Position numbers and translations under genes: made by a program. A stretch of 30,884 nucleotides of DNA from SURF-24 sp964537965. GTDB taxonomy: Bacteria > Bacteroidota > Ignavibacteria > Ignavibacteriales > SURF-24. Numbering within the stretch: the stretch's first letter is position 1; each line of letters begins with the position of its first letter. Where the stretch lies: NCBI GenBank assembly GCA_964537965.1, contig CAZIDB010000023.1, positions 1-30,884 of the forward strand. The letters run 5' to 3'. This document shows positions 15,208 to 22,858 of the stretch, piece after piece. The notes under the pieces are model-generated. The model was not told where the DNA came from. It did no database searches and was given only the letters and a program-made list of their open reading frames with translations.

Positions 15208-15657
15208 TTGATCGAATTTAATTTATCGTCGGATGAACCCATTTTCCCTATTGGCACTGCAGCAAGGCTTCTTAATATTTCTGTTCATACTCTGCGAATG
15301 TATGAAAGGGAAGGTCTGTTTGTTCCATTTAAAAAAGAATCAAGCCAAAGATTATTTTCCAAAACAGACATAGAACGAATCGAGTGTATTCGTAATGCCA
15401 TAAATGAATCCAAAATAAGTATTAATGGAATTAAAACAATCTACTCACTTATTCCCTGTTGGGAAGTAATTAAATGTTCTGACAAAGACAGGAAGAAATG
15501 CAGCGCGTTCAATTCACATAACCAGCCATGCTGGGCGGAAAAACATAAGGGTACAACCTGTGAAAAAAGAGATTGCCGCAGTTGCAATGTTTATAAAGAT
15601 TATTCCGAGTGCGGTAAAGTAAAAGATCTGATAAAAAACTTTACAATCAAAAAATAA
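15208..15657 (+). CDS. MerR-family regulator with a cysteine-rich C-terminal domain
   Basis: This 149-aa protein has an N-terminal winged helix-turn-helix: FPIGTAARLLNISVHTLRMYEREGL (residues 13-37) is the MerR/HspR signature, followed by RLFSKTDIERIECI. From residue 83 the sequence is a compact domain with eight cysteines (C84, C90, C98, C108, C118, C123, C126, C135) and two CW pairs. The pattern is seen in other bacterial sensory proteins and could bind a metal or iron-sulfur cluster. The normal MerR dimerisation coiled coil is very short. The start is TTG at 15208: the frame is blocked by a stop at 15190, and the ATG at 15197 is out of frame. It is 42 bases upstream of the octaheme cytochrome gene, so it probably controls that operon. 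The inducer is unknown. Confidence 0.85.
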   Translation: MIEFNLSSDEPIFPIGTAARLLNISVHTLRMYEREGLFVPFKKESSQRLFSKTDIERIECIRNAINESKISINGIKTIYSLIPCWEVIKCSDKDRKKCSAFNSHNQPCWAEKHKGTTCEKRDCRSCNVYKDYSECGKVKDLIKNFTIKK

Positions 15658-15699
15658 TTAATAAATAGCCTCGTAGGCACAAACAATTACTGTAGTAAT

Positions 15700-17271
15700 A
15701 TGAAAAAAATCTTATTGTTCTTAGTAATACTGGGAATATTGATAGCCAGTGCTGTTAGTATACTTTCTTCAAAAGTAAGTGAGCCGGTACAATTATCAAT
15801 TCTAAAAACCAACTTAGCCAAAAAATCATTGCAGCCGGCAGATCACACAAAATTTCCGGTGCTTCAGAAAAAATTCAACTCACCCCGTGAAGTTACCGGG
15901 GCATGTCTTTCCTGCCATACAGAAAGAGGCAAAGAGGTAATGCATTCAAATCATTGGAATTGGGAACGCGAAGAATATGTAGCGGGTAGAGGTATCGTAT
16001 ATCTTGGAAAGAAGAATGCAATTAATAATTTCTGTATTGGTGTAGAAGGAAACGAACAAAGCTGCGCAAAATGCCATATTGGTTTTGGTATGACAGACAA
16101 GACTTTTTCTTATACCGATGAAAAAAATATTGATTGCCTTGTATGTCACGATAATACAGAAACATATGCAAAAGCACCTGAAAAAGGCGGCGCACCGGAT
16201 CCTAATTTAGATCTTAATAACATTGCACAACATGTTGGAGAACCCAAACGCTCCAATTGCGGAGTTTGCCATTTCTTTGGTGGTGGCGGTAATAATGTAA
16301 AGCATGGCGATCTTGAACAGTCAATGTTTGAACCTGTTAAAGATGTTGATATTCATATGGCTGTGGATGGTATGAATTTGAGCTGCATCGCTTGCCATAA
16401 AACGGAAAACCATATGATTAGCGGAAAAATGTACTCTCTTTCATCAATGAACAGGAACCGTGCAACATGCGAGGAATGCCATTTGGATAATCCTCACACT
16501 GATGAAATACTTAATAAACATACATTCAAAGTTGCCTGCCAGACATGCCATATTCCTGAATATGCAAAAGTAAATGCAACTAAAACAGATTGGGATTGGT
16601 CAACAGCCGGCAAATTAAAAGATGGGCAACCTTTTGAGATTGATGACAAAGATGGTAATCATACCTATCTTTCAATAAAAGGAAGTTTTAAATGGGGAAA
16701 AAATCTTAAACCTGATTATATCTGGTTTAACGGTACTGCCAGCCATTATCTTCTTGGTGATGTTGTAAACGATACAACAAAACCTCTTGTACTAAATGAA
16801 CTTCATGGTTCTTATAATGATCGGGATTCTAAAATTATTCCTGTAAAAATTCACAGGGCAAGGCAGCCGTTTGATCCTGTAAATAAAATGATAATTCAGC
16901 CAAAACTATTTTCTGATAAAACAGGAGAAGGTGCGTTATGGAAAGATTTTGACTGGATGCGTGCTGCCGAAGTAGGAATGAAAGATGTTAATCTTCCTTT
17001 TAGCGGCAGGATTGCCTTTATAAACACTGAAATGTACTGGCCTGTAAACCATATGGTCTCTTCCAAAGATAAATCCGTACAATGTAATGAATGCCACGCC
17101 CGCGAAAACAGCAGACTTGCAGGCCTTAAAGATTTTTATATGCCGGCAAGAGATTATAGTCCTTTTATTGAAACTGCTGGAAGCTCAATAATAATAATAT
17201 CACTTTTAGGCGTTTTCATTCATGGTACAGTCCGGGTAATCTCAACAAGAAAACATAGAAAGAGAGGATAG
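15700..17271 (+). CDS. otr: Octaheme tetrathionate reductase-family c-type cytochrome, membrane-anchored
   Basis: This 523-aa protein has eight CxxCH haem sites at C69, C122, C146, C187, C229, C257, C280 and C462. The wide gap before the last haem and the closing segment CNECHARENSRLAGLKDFYMPARDYSP fit the octaheme tetrathionate reductase (OTR) family, whose Shewanella member reduces tetrathionate, nitrite and hydroxylamine in vitro. An N-terminal hydrophobic segment (4-23) exports it, and a second helix near 494-512 should anchor the C-terminus; the Shewanella enzyme is soluble and periplasmic. A cytochrome b gene follows after one base, suggesting electrons come from quinol through that subunit. 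The ATG at 15700 has a poor Shine-Dalgarno. The physiological substrate is unknown; sulfur compounds are favoured by the downstream transport genes. Confidence 0.92.
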   Translation: MKKILLFLVILGILIASAVSILSSKVSEPVQLSILKTNLAKKSLQPADHTKFPVLQKKFNSPREVTGACLSCHTERGKEVMHSNHWNWEREEYVAGRGIVYLGKKNAINNFCIGVEGNEQSCAKCHIGFGMTDKTFSYTDEKNIDCLVCHDNTETYAKAPEKGGAPDPNLDLNNIAQHVGEPKRSNCGVCHFFGGGGNNVKHGDLEQSMFEPVKDVDIHMAVDGMNLSCIACHKTENHMISGKMYSLSSMNRNRATCEECHLDNPHTDEILNKHTFKVACQTCHIPEYAKVNATKTDWDWSTAGKLKDGQPFEIDDKDGNHTYLSIKGSFKWGKNLKPDYIWFNGTASHYLLGDVVNDTTKPLVLNELHGSYNDRDSKIIPVKIHRARQPFDPVNKMIIQPKLFSDKTGEGALWKDFDWMRAAEVGMKDVNLPFSGRIAFINTEMYWPVNHMVSSKDKSVQCNECHARENSRLAGLKDFYMPARDYSPFIETAGSSIIIISLLGVFIHGTVRVISTRKHRKRG

Positions 17272-17272
17272 T

Positions 17273-17962
17273 ATGAAACAGAAAGTTTATATATACAAAG
17301 CCTTTGAACGCTTCTGGCATTGGATGCAGGCTATAATTATTTTCTTCCTTGCACTTACAGGATTCGAAATTCACGGGTCTGTAAATTTCTTCGGATATCA
17401 GAATGCGGTCAAGTATCATAATATTGCTGCTTATGCATTTATTGTTCTTATTGTGTTTGCAATCTTCTGGCATTTCTCTACAGGTGAATGGAAACAATAT
17501 CTTCCCACTGTCAAAAATATGAGAGCACAAATCAACTTTTACCTCATAGGTATTTTTAAAAATGCTCCTCATCCAATTAAGAAGACAGTGCTTAGTAAGC
17601 TTAATCCTTTGCAAAAACTTGTTTACCTTGCGTTAAAAATTCTTGTTATTCCAACAATGGTTATATCAGGTTTGCTATATATGTTTTATCGTTATCCTCA
17701 AAAGGGAAGCATTGAAGTGCTGAACATTGACTCGGTTGAGGTTATTGCTTTATTTCATACGGCAGGAGCATTTGTGCTTATTGCGTTCGTAATTGTACAT
17801 CTTTACCTGATAACAACCGGAACCTCAATCACATCAAACCTTAAGGCAATGATTACCGGATACGAAGAACTTGAACATCATGACCATATTGAAGTTAATA
17901 AATCGACAGAAATTAAAACGGAAAATAATTTTCCGATTGAACCAGAAGAGGTGGTTAAATGA
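17273..17962 (+). CDS. Membrane cytochrome b (thiosulfate reductase/formate dehydrogenase gamma type)
   Basis: This 229-aa protein has four main helices and the histidines expected of a di-haem b subunit: H16 in RFWHWMQ, H49 in KYHNIAAY, H162 in ALFHTAGAF and H176 in VIVHLYL; H67 is also near the membrane. It should oxidise quinol and pass electrons to the periplasmic octaheme protein encoded one base upstream. The ATG follows AGAGGA, and the stop overlaps the next ATG (ATGA). The C-terminal 30 residues are hydrophilic and charged. The pairing with an octaheme cytochrome instead of a molybdoenzyme is a noteworthy arrangement. Confidence 0.9.
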   Translation: MKQKVYIYKAFERFWHWMQAIIIFFLALTGFEIHGSVNFFGYQNAVKYHNIAAYAFIVLIVFAIFWHFSTGEWKQYLPTVKNMRAQINFYLIGIFKNAPHPIKKTVLSKLNPLQKLVYLALKILVIPTMVISGLLYMFYRYPQKGSIEVLNIDSVEVIALFHTAGAFVLIAFVIVHLYLITTGTSITSNLKAMITGYEELEHHDHIEVNKSTEIKTENNFPIEPEEVVK

Positions 17963-18474
17963 ATGAAACAAAATATATGAATCCTTACTTAGCCGGATTC
18001 TTTTTGGGATTAGTACTGCTTGCAACAATTTATATAACGGGCCGTGGACTTGGGGCAAGCGGAGCAGTTAAAAGTGCTGTTGTTGCAACCGTAGAAACTG
18101 TTGCACCCGCCCATACTGCAGATACAAAATTTTATAAGGAATATTCAGAAGAACATCCGGGGAACCCATTGAAGAACTGGCTCGTATTTGAGGTTATTGG
18201 TGTTATTATCGGCGCATTTATTTCGGGACTGATTTCCAACAGACTTAGATTTGAGTTTGAACATTCACCTAAGATTAAATCCAGGACAAGAGTTGTTGGT
18301 GCATTAGTCGGTGGTGCTTTATTCGGATTTGGAGCCCAGCTTGGCAGGGGCTGTACAAGTGGTTCTGCTTTAAGCGGAATGGCTGTTCTTTCAACCGGCG
18401 GCATCTTAACAATGATGGCAATCTTTGGTGGTGCTTATGCTTTTGCGTATTTCTTTAGAAAACTCTGGTTATAA
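17959..18474 (+). CDS. YeeE/YedE-family sulfur transporter, short subunit
   Basis: This 171-aa membrane protein has about four to five helices. The motif GAQLGRGCTSGSALSG with C132 is the YeeE/YedE signature. In TsuA, a thiosulfate-uptake member, conserved cysteines line the path for thiosulfate. This is the half-length form that normally pairs with a second YeeE/YedE gene, as it does here. The insert at residues 40-72 between the first and second helices has a charged segment, KFYKEYSEEHPGNP. The start overlaps the cytochrome b stop by four bases, so translation is probably coupled. Transport of thiosulfate or sulfite is inferred from family and neighbours. Confidence 0.85.
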   Translation: MNETKYMNPYLAGFFLGLVLLATIYITGRGLGASGAVKSAVVATVETVAPAHTADTKFYKEYSEEHPGNPLKNWLVFEVIGVIIGAFISGLISNRLRFEFEHSPKIKSRTRVVGALVGGALFGFGAQLGRGCTSGSALSGMAVLSTGGILTMMAIFGGAYAFAYFFRKLWL

Positions 18475-18489
18475 GGTAAGGAGAATATT

Positions 18490-19686
18490 ATGGGACCATT
18501 AGTGCCTGAAATAATTGGAAATGAATTGAACTATATCGTTGCCCTGTTCGTGGGTATTGGCTTTGGATTTATTCTTGAACAGGCTGGATTTTCAACTTCT
18601 AAAAAACTTGTTGGTTTATTTTACGGTTACGATTTTACAGTACTTAGGGTTTTCTTTACGGCAGGTGTAACAGCAATGATTGGAGTAATTGCTCTGAACC
18701 ACTTCGGACTGATTGACATTAATCTTGTTTACGTTAATCCTACTTTTCTATGGTCTGCAATTGTTGGTGGTATAATAATGGGGCTTGGATTTGTAATAGG
18801 TGGTTACTGCCCCGGTACAAGTGTATGTGCCGCTGCAATTGGTAAAACCGATGCAATGGTTTTTATTGCAGGCTCATTCCTTGGAGTGTTTGTTTTTGCA
18901 GAAGGTTATCCCGTTTTCGAAGGTTTATATAAAGCATCAAACTGGGGAAGTCCAAGATTATTTGAATCATTGGGCATTTCACAGGCGTTGTTTGCTTTTC
19001 TTTTAATTGTTGTTGCTGTAGGTGCATTTTGGATGACTACTTCAATTGAAAATAAAGTAAACGGCAAACCGAATCCTGAGTTTAAACCAATTAAACTTTA
19101 TGTGGGGCTCACAGGTATTGCATTTGTCGTTGCACTTTCTGCTTTTATTCTGCCCGATAGAAGAGAAGAATTAATTAATAAAGTTTCAGATGAAAGTTAT
19201 ATTAAAACATCTGATGTTAGACTAATGACTAACGATGAACTTGCTTTCCGCCTAATTGACGATGATAATGATCTTCAGATAATTGATATGAGAACCGCAA
19301 AAGAGTTTAACCAGATGAGTCTTCCTAAATCCACTAACTTTACTTTACAGAACCTGTTTGATAAAGAAGCACATCAGCTTTTATCTCTTAAAGGAAAGAG
19401 AAATGTATTTATGGGTAACAAGCTGATTGACTCTAAAAAAGCGGCGCTGCTTGCAATGGAACTTGGCTATAAAGATGTTTACGCTCTGGAAGGTGGTCTG
19501 AATAAATTTAAGACGGATATTATTGAGTTTACTCATCCTCAACATGTTAATTCAAGGAATGAAGCGGATACATATCGTTTCAGAATTAAAGCTAAAGAAA
19601 TATTGCCTGTACTTATAATGGAAAACAAATTGAAACAAGCCGGTACAGTAAAAGTTAAACCCAAACGGGTAATCGGCGGATGCTAA
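18490..19686 (+). CDS. YeeE/YedE-family transporter fused to an inactive rhodanese-like domain
   Basis: This 398-aa protein has an N-terminal membrane domain with GGYCPGTSVCAAAIGKTD (C107, C113), the YeeE/YedE cysteine signature, and helices to about residue 222. Residues 245-345 form a rhodanese-like domain: MTNDELAFRLID, then IIDMRTAKEFN, ending with LGYKDVYALEGGLNKF. Where rhodaneses carry the catalytic cysteine loop, the sequence reads NVFMGNKLIDSKKAA and has no cysteine, so sulfur transfer at that site is not expected. The final residue is a cysteine in VIGGC. It has a strong AAGGAG site and follows the short YeeE gene by 15 bases. It probably forms a transporter with it and uses the soluble domain to bind a sulfur carrier or sense substrate. 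Confidence 0.85.
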   Translation: MGPLVPEIIGNELNYIVALFVGIGFGFILEQAGFSTSKKLVGLFYGYDFTVLRVFFTAGVTAMIGVIALNHFGLIDINLVYVNPTFLWSAIVGGIIMGLGFVIGGYCPGTSVCAAAIGKTDAMVFIAGSFLGVFVFAEGYPVFEGLYKASNWGSPRLFESLGISQALFAFLLIVVAVGAFWMTTSIENKVNGKPNPEFKPIKLYVGLTGIAFVVALSAFILPDRREELINKVSDESYIKTSDVRLMTNDELAFRLIDDDNDLQIIDMRTAKEFNQMSLPKSTNFTLQNLFDKEAHQLLSLKGKRNVFMGNKLIDSKKAALLAMELGYKDVYALEGGLNKFKTDIIEFTHPQHVNSRNEADTYRFRIKAKEILPVLIMENKLKQAGTVKVKPKRVIGGC

Positions 19687-19776
19687 ATTTTCGTAATCTT
19701 CAGAAGAATTTTTTCCGCTAAAGATTTGAAGGAGTAATTAATAAGTTTTATTGTGAACCAATTGATATAAACAATT

Positions 19777-19995
19777 TTATCTTTCGGCAATAATTTTTTC
19801 TGCGCGTTCAAACATGTTTGGGTAAAGATTCAATGGGACTTTTTCTTTTCCAAGAGCTTCTTTTACTTTATGCCTTGCACAATCCATAAATGATCCGGTG
19901 CAATATTTTTCCTTATAAAGTTTGGCAAGCGCGCTTTCTAATGGCATTTTGTCATTAAAGAAAAGGCAGCCCGGCAAACAGTCACAATCAGCCAT
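19777..19995 (-). CDS. Small cysteine-rich conserved protein
   Basis: This 72-aa soluble protein starts MADCDCLPGC and continues CLFFNDKMP, YCTGSFMDCARH and LGKEKVPLNLYPNM. The five cysteines C4, C6, C10, C32 and C39 look like a metal or iron-sulfur binding set. Similar small proteins or domains with CPFFNDKM...YC...CAR appear from memory in anaerobic bacteria without an assigned function. The start at ATG 19995 is chosen because AAGGAAG lies seven bases before it; a TTG at 20025 would add ten residues without a binding site. It is convergent with the YeeE operon and has no operon partner on its own strand nearby. Confidence 0.75.
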   Translation of the reverse strand: MADCDCLPGCLFFNDKMPLESALAKLYKEKYCTGSFMDCARHKVKEALGKEKVPLNLYPNMFERAEKIIAER

Positions 19996-20100
19996 TTGAT
20001 TCTTCCTTAATTTGTGAAAAGACAAATAATTATCGGTTAATTTGATAATTTTTTTAGGTGTTGTAAGCGATAGATTTTAAGGTTTGCTGTGCTGTAATAA

Positions 20101-20187
20101 GAGAAATGTTGAAAGTAAGAGAAATGTTGAAAGTAAGAGAAATGTTGAAAGTAAGAGAAGTGTTGAAAGTAAGAGAAATGTTGAATA
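20101..20187. repeat. 18-bp tandem repeat, about 4.8 copies
   Basis: The unit is GAGAAATGTTGAAAGTAA, at 20101-20118, 20119-20136, 20137-20154 and 20155-20172, with a partial copy at 20173-20187. The fourth copy has one change (GAGAAGTG). No gene covers it: each plus-strand copy has a TGA in one frame. Confidence 0.95.
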
Positions 20188-20240
20188 TCCAACCTGCCTG
20201 CCATCTCTTCAAATTTGAGGGTGGTCAGGCAGGCTTGAAG
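20188..20240 (-). terminator. Palindromic intergenic element, possible terminator
   Basis: CCTGCCTG (20190-20197) pairs with CAGGCAGG (near 20225-20232), and the bases inside can extend the stem with wobble pairs. It lies just after the stop of the minus-strand secreted-protein gene, where its transcript would end. It contains no clear T-tract. Confidence 0.5.
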
Positions 20241-20250
20241 GTTTTATAAC

Positions 20251-20589
20251 TTATTTGCCGCCTTGTTTGCCTTTGGGACCAGTGCCGTCGCAAACGCCTG
20301 TGCCGTATTTATGAAGTCCTGTTCCGTTACCTTTTCCTTTGCCAAAGCCTTTCTTGTTTCCTGTACCATCTTTAGGACCTAATCCTTTACCTTGTCTCTG
20401 GTCAGGAATACCATCTTTATTTGCATCAATCATATTATCGCAAATACCATCGCCGTTAGCATCAACAAAACGGGGACCCTGCTGGGTTTGTTTTGTATCT
20501 TTTACCTGGGCAGAAACATTTGAACTGAATGCTACTAATGCAAAGAGCATCATAAATATAGCGGCAAATTTTAATCGGGATGTTTTCAT
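20251..20589 (-). CDS. Small secreted acidic-repeat, Gly/Lys-rich protein (paralogue of 24319-24660)
   Basis: This 112-aa protein starts with a signal peptide (KTSRLKFAAIFMMLFALVAF, cleavage near VSA-QV). The middle part has VDANGDGICDN and IDANKDGIPD, which are DxNxDGxxD calcium-binding-like units of the thrombospondin type-3/EF-loop kind. The tail after residue 64 is rich in Gly and Lys (KGFGKGKGNGTG) and ends PKGKQGGK. The function is not known. The same design recurs on the other side of the two-component system. The Shine-Dalgarno GGAG lies before the ATG, and a possible sigma-54-like element and operator are upstream. Likely exported to the periplasm or beyond; metal binding is inferred from the repeats. 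Confidence 0.82.
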   Translation of the reverse strand: MKTSRLKFAAIFMMLFALVAFSSNVSAQVKDTKQTQQGPRFVDANGDGICDNMIDANKDGIPDQRQGKGLGPKDGTGNKKGFGKGKGNGTGLHKYGTGVCDGTGPKGKQGGK

Positions 20590-20645
20590 TTTATAACTCC
20601 TTTTTATATGTTGTTAATTGTTTTTGAGCTAACTCGGTTCTTTAA

Positions 20646-20662
20646 GTTCAAGCATCGTGCCG
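20646..20662 (-). promoter_or_regulatory. Sigma-54-like -24/-12 element upstream of the 20251-20589 gene
   Basis: On the minus strand the sequence is CGGCAC-N5-TTGAAC, with the -24/-12 spacing of sigma-54 sites (consensus TGGCAC-N5-TTGC). The GGCAC and TTG parts match; the -12 C is A here. The predicted start is near 20636, giving a leader of about 47 bases. The similar element upstream of 24319 supports it. Confidence 0.5.
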
Positions 20663-20701
20663 TTAGTATTTTATAGCTAATAGCAAATTATCAGTTCATG
20701 A

Positions 20702-20741
20702 TTCGACTAATCTGTCGAAGTTGAATGCAGGGTTTGTCGAA
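20702..20741. promoter_or_regulatory. Operator-like inverted repeat upstream of the secreted-protein and sensor-kinase genes
   Basis: TTCGAC-TAATCT-GTCGAA (20702-20719) is a perfect inverted repeat with a six-base spacer. A further GTCGAA half-site lies at 20736-20741. It sits between the divergent secreted-protein gene (start 20589) and kinase gene (start 20828), about 50 bases from the -24-like element. A close relative is at 24205-24222. It is a likely binding site for the NtrC-type regulator encoded nearby. Confidence 0.6.
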
Positions 20742-20827
20742 TAAGAATCATAATTTAATTTCGTTTCTCTTATATGAAGCTGAATTTAGTGTTTATGTAA
20801 AGGAACAATAATTGGATATTCTTTTAT

Positions 20828-22858
20828 ATGCTAAAATATTTTAAGATAAATCCGGATGTTAGTATTAAACCGAAGTACCTTGTGCTTCTTTCTTCAACTC
20901 TTGCAGTAATACTTGTTATTGTTACACTGTTTGATATTTACCAGGGGCAAAAAGATATTTATCAAACCAAAACGGAAGAAGCCGTTTCTTTGCTAAGATC
21001 AATTCAGAAATCAAGCGAAAATGTTTTTGTAAGTAATAAAGAAGTTGAAAAACTGCTGTCAGATAAACTTACGAACACTGCATATTTTATTTCAAATGAA
21101 GTTATGGGAAATAGAATATCCCAATCAGAACTTGATAACATTTCAAAGCAGACCGGGATTGATCACTTATATCTTTTTAAACCTGACAGAACAATTGAAT
21201 TAACTAATTCTAATCATCCTTATTCCGGTTTAAACCTGACTGAATACGGAAGCGAATTAGATTCTCTGCAGAAAGGATTGATAAACAGTTTTGTTGCTGC
21301 CGGTATTTATGATGAAGAAGGCAATCAGCATTTTGCGGTTATTCATGAGCATGCAAATGGAAGGGGATTCATACTTGCATCAATTGAATCCGGCCGTTTG
21401 CTGGCTTTCCGCAAGAAGATTGGTTTGGGAAAACTGTTACAAAAAATTGCTGACGGCAAGGAAATAAAATATATTGCAATTCAGGATGACGAAGGAATAA
21501 CAACAGCAGGCGGTGCAGTTAAACAACTTAGTGCAATCGAGGAAGATTCTTTCCTTAAAAATATCCTTGAACAAAAAATAATTTCTTCACGCGAAACTAC
21601 TTTTCAGGACGATAAAATTCTTGAAGCAGTTAAACCATTTATTGTCGAGAATCAGATTCTTGGAGTTATAAGGATTGGAATTTCACTTGAATCTGTTCAT
21701 AACCTTGTCCGCCGCTCTATTGTAAGAAGCATTATAATTTCGTTTGTTCTTCTTTTAACCGGAATAATTATCCTGATCTTCATAACAAACAATCAAAACT
21801 ATTCAATCTTAAAAGAAGAATTTAAAAGGATACAAACATATACCGGCAACATCCTGGAAAGCATGTCCGACGGAGTGATTGCAGTGGATGCAAAAGGAAA
21901 GATTAATCTTTTTAATAACGGAGCAGAAAGAATATTTGGATTAACATCCGAACAGGTCATGGGCAAATCCTGCACTGAAATTATTCATGAACCTGAAAGC
22001 CTTATTGACATGACAATCACGGATAATAAAGAACTTGATTATTATGAACATACAATAGAAACCAAAACAGGCAAGAAGTTAATAATCGGCGGCAGCACTT
22101 CCATAATAAGAAATACAGATGAGAGTATAAATACAGTTGTAGCTGTTGTGCGGAATTTGACCGCCCAGCGCAGTGCGGAAGAAATACATAAACGCCAGGA
22201 AAAACTTTCTGCCATGGGCGAGCTTGCCGCTGGTGTAGCACATGAAATTAAAAATCCGCTTAACTCTATCGGTATTACTGTTCAAAGATTCGGTAAAGAA
22301 TTTATTCCCGTTAACGACAGGGAAGAATATCTTGAACTTGTAAGAACAATGAAGCAGGAAGTAAACCGCGTAAGCAACATTATTAACCAGTTCCTAAAAT
22401 TTGCAAGACCGGCTAAAGTTTTTAAACAAGTAGTAAACATGCAGGAGTTTATTTATGATGTTTATAAACCGTTCGAAAGCCTTGCAATGGAAAAGAAAAT
22501 TAAGTTTACTTATCGCTGCGAAGATTTTGAAGCTAACATTGATTCCATTCAGATGAAACAGGCGCTGGACAACCTTATTCATAATGCGTTTGATGCGGTT
22601 GATAAAGAAGATGAAGTTAAGATTGAATCTTATCCGGCGGATAATAATCTAATCATTAAAATAAGTGATACCGGAAAAGGTATAAGCGAAGAACAGATAA
22701 GTAAAATTTTCAACCTTTACTTTACTACAAAGCCGCATGGAACAGGATTAGGATTGAGCATTGTAAACCAGATTGTGGCGGAACACAATGGTACAATCAA
22801 AGTGGATAGCAAAATAAATTCAGGAACAACATTCACAATAGAGATTCCATTAAAATGA
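20828..22858 (+). CDS. Membrane PAS-domain sensor histidine kinase
   Basis: This 676-aa protein has a first helix near 17-36, an extracytoplasmic sensor region of about 260 residues (38-298), a second helix near 299-320, a PAS domain around 340-445 (SMSDGVIAVDAKGKINLFN), and a kinase core: H-box GELAAGVAHEIKNPLNS (H472), N-box DNLIHNAFDAVD (N582 region), DTGKGIS (614-620) and GTGLGLS (638-644). This is the NtrB/ZraS/AtoS-type sensor, matching the NtrC-type partner whose ATG overlaps its stop (ATGA). The ligand is unknown; the periplasmic region probably senses envelope or metal conditions, judging by the flanking secreted proteins. The start has a weak Shine-Dalgarno. Confidence 0.93.
   Translation: MLKYFKINPDVSIKPKYLVLLSSTLAVILVIVTLFDIYQGQKDIYQTKTEEAVSLLRSIQKSSENVFVSNKEVEKLLSDKLTNTAYFISNEVMGNRISQSELDNISKQTGIDHLYLFKPDRTIELTNSNHPYSGLNLTEYGSELDSLQKGLINSFVAAGIYDEEGNQHFAVIHEHANGRGFILASIESGRLLAFRKKIGLGKLLQKIADGKEIKYIAIQDDEGITTAGGAVKQLSAIEEDSFLKNILEQKIISSRETTFQDDKILEAVKPFIVENQILGVIRIGISLESVHNLVRRSIVRSIIISFVLLLTGIIILIFITNNQNYSILKEEFKRIQTYTGNILESMSDGVIAVDAKGKINLFNNGAERIFGLTSEQVMGKSCTEIIHEPESLIDMTITDNKELDYYEHTIETKTGKKLIIGGSTSIIRNTDESINTVVAVVRNLTAQRSAEEIHKRQEKLSAMGELAAGVAHEIKNPLNSIGITVQRFGKEFIPVNDREEYLELVRTMKQEVNRVSNIINQFLKFARPAKVFKQVVNMQEFIYDVYKPFESLAMEKKIKFTYRCEDFEANIDSIQMKQALDNLIHNAFDAVDKEDEVKIESYPADNNLIIKISDTGKGISEEQISKIFNLYFTTKPHGTGLGLSIVNQIVAEHNGTIKVDSKINSGTTFTIEIPLK

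Noticed and set aside
15668..15678. GCCT-CGT-AGGC hairpin between merR and otr as a terminator
   Set aside because: The stem is only four base pairs and lacks a T-run; the gap is 42 bases, so co-transcription is more likely.
19996..20025. TTG start extending the small Cys-rich protein by ten residues
   Set aside because: AAGGAAG sits correctly only for the ATG at 19995.
20101..20187. Possible CRISPR or coding repeat
   Set aside because: Copies are contiguous 18-mers without spacers. The repeats are open in minus-strand frames, but no start, binding site or longer frame goes with them.
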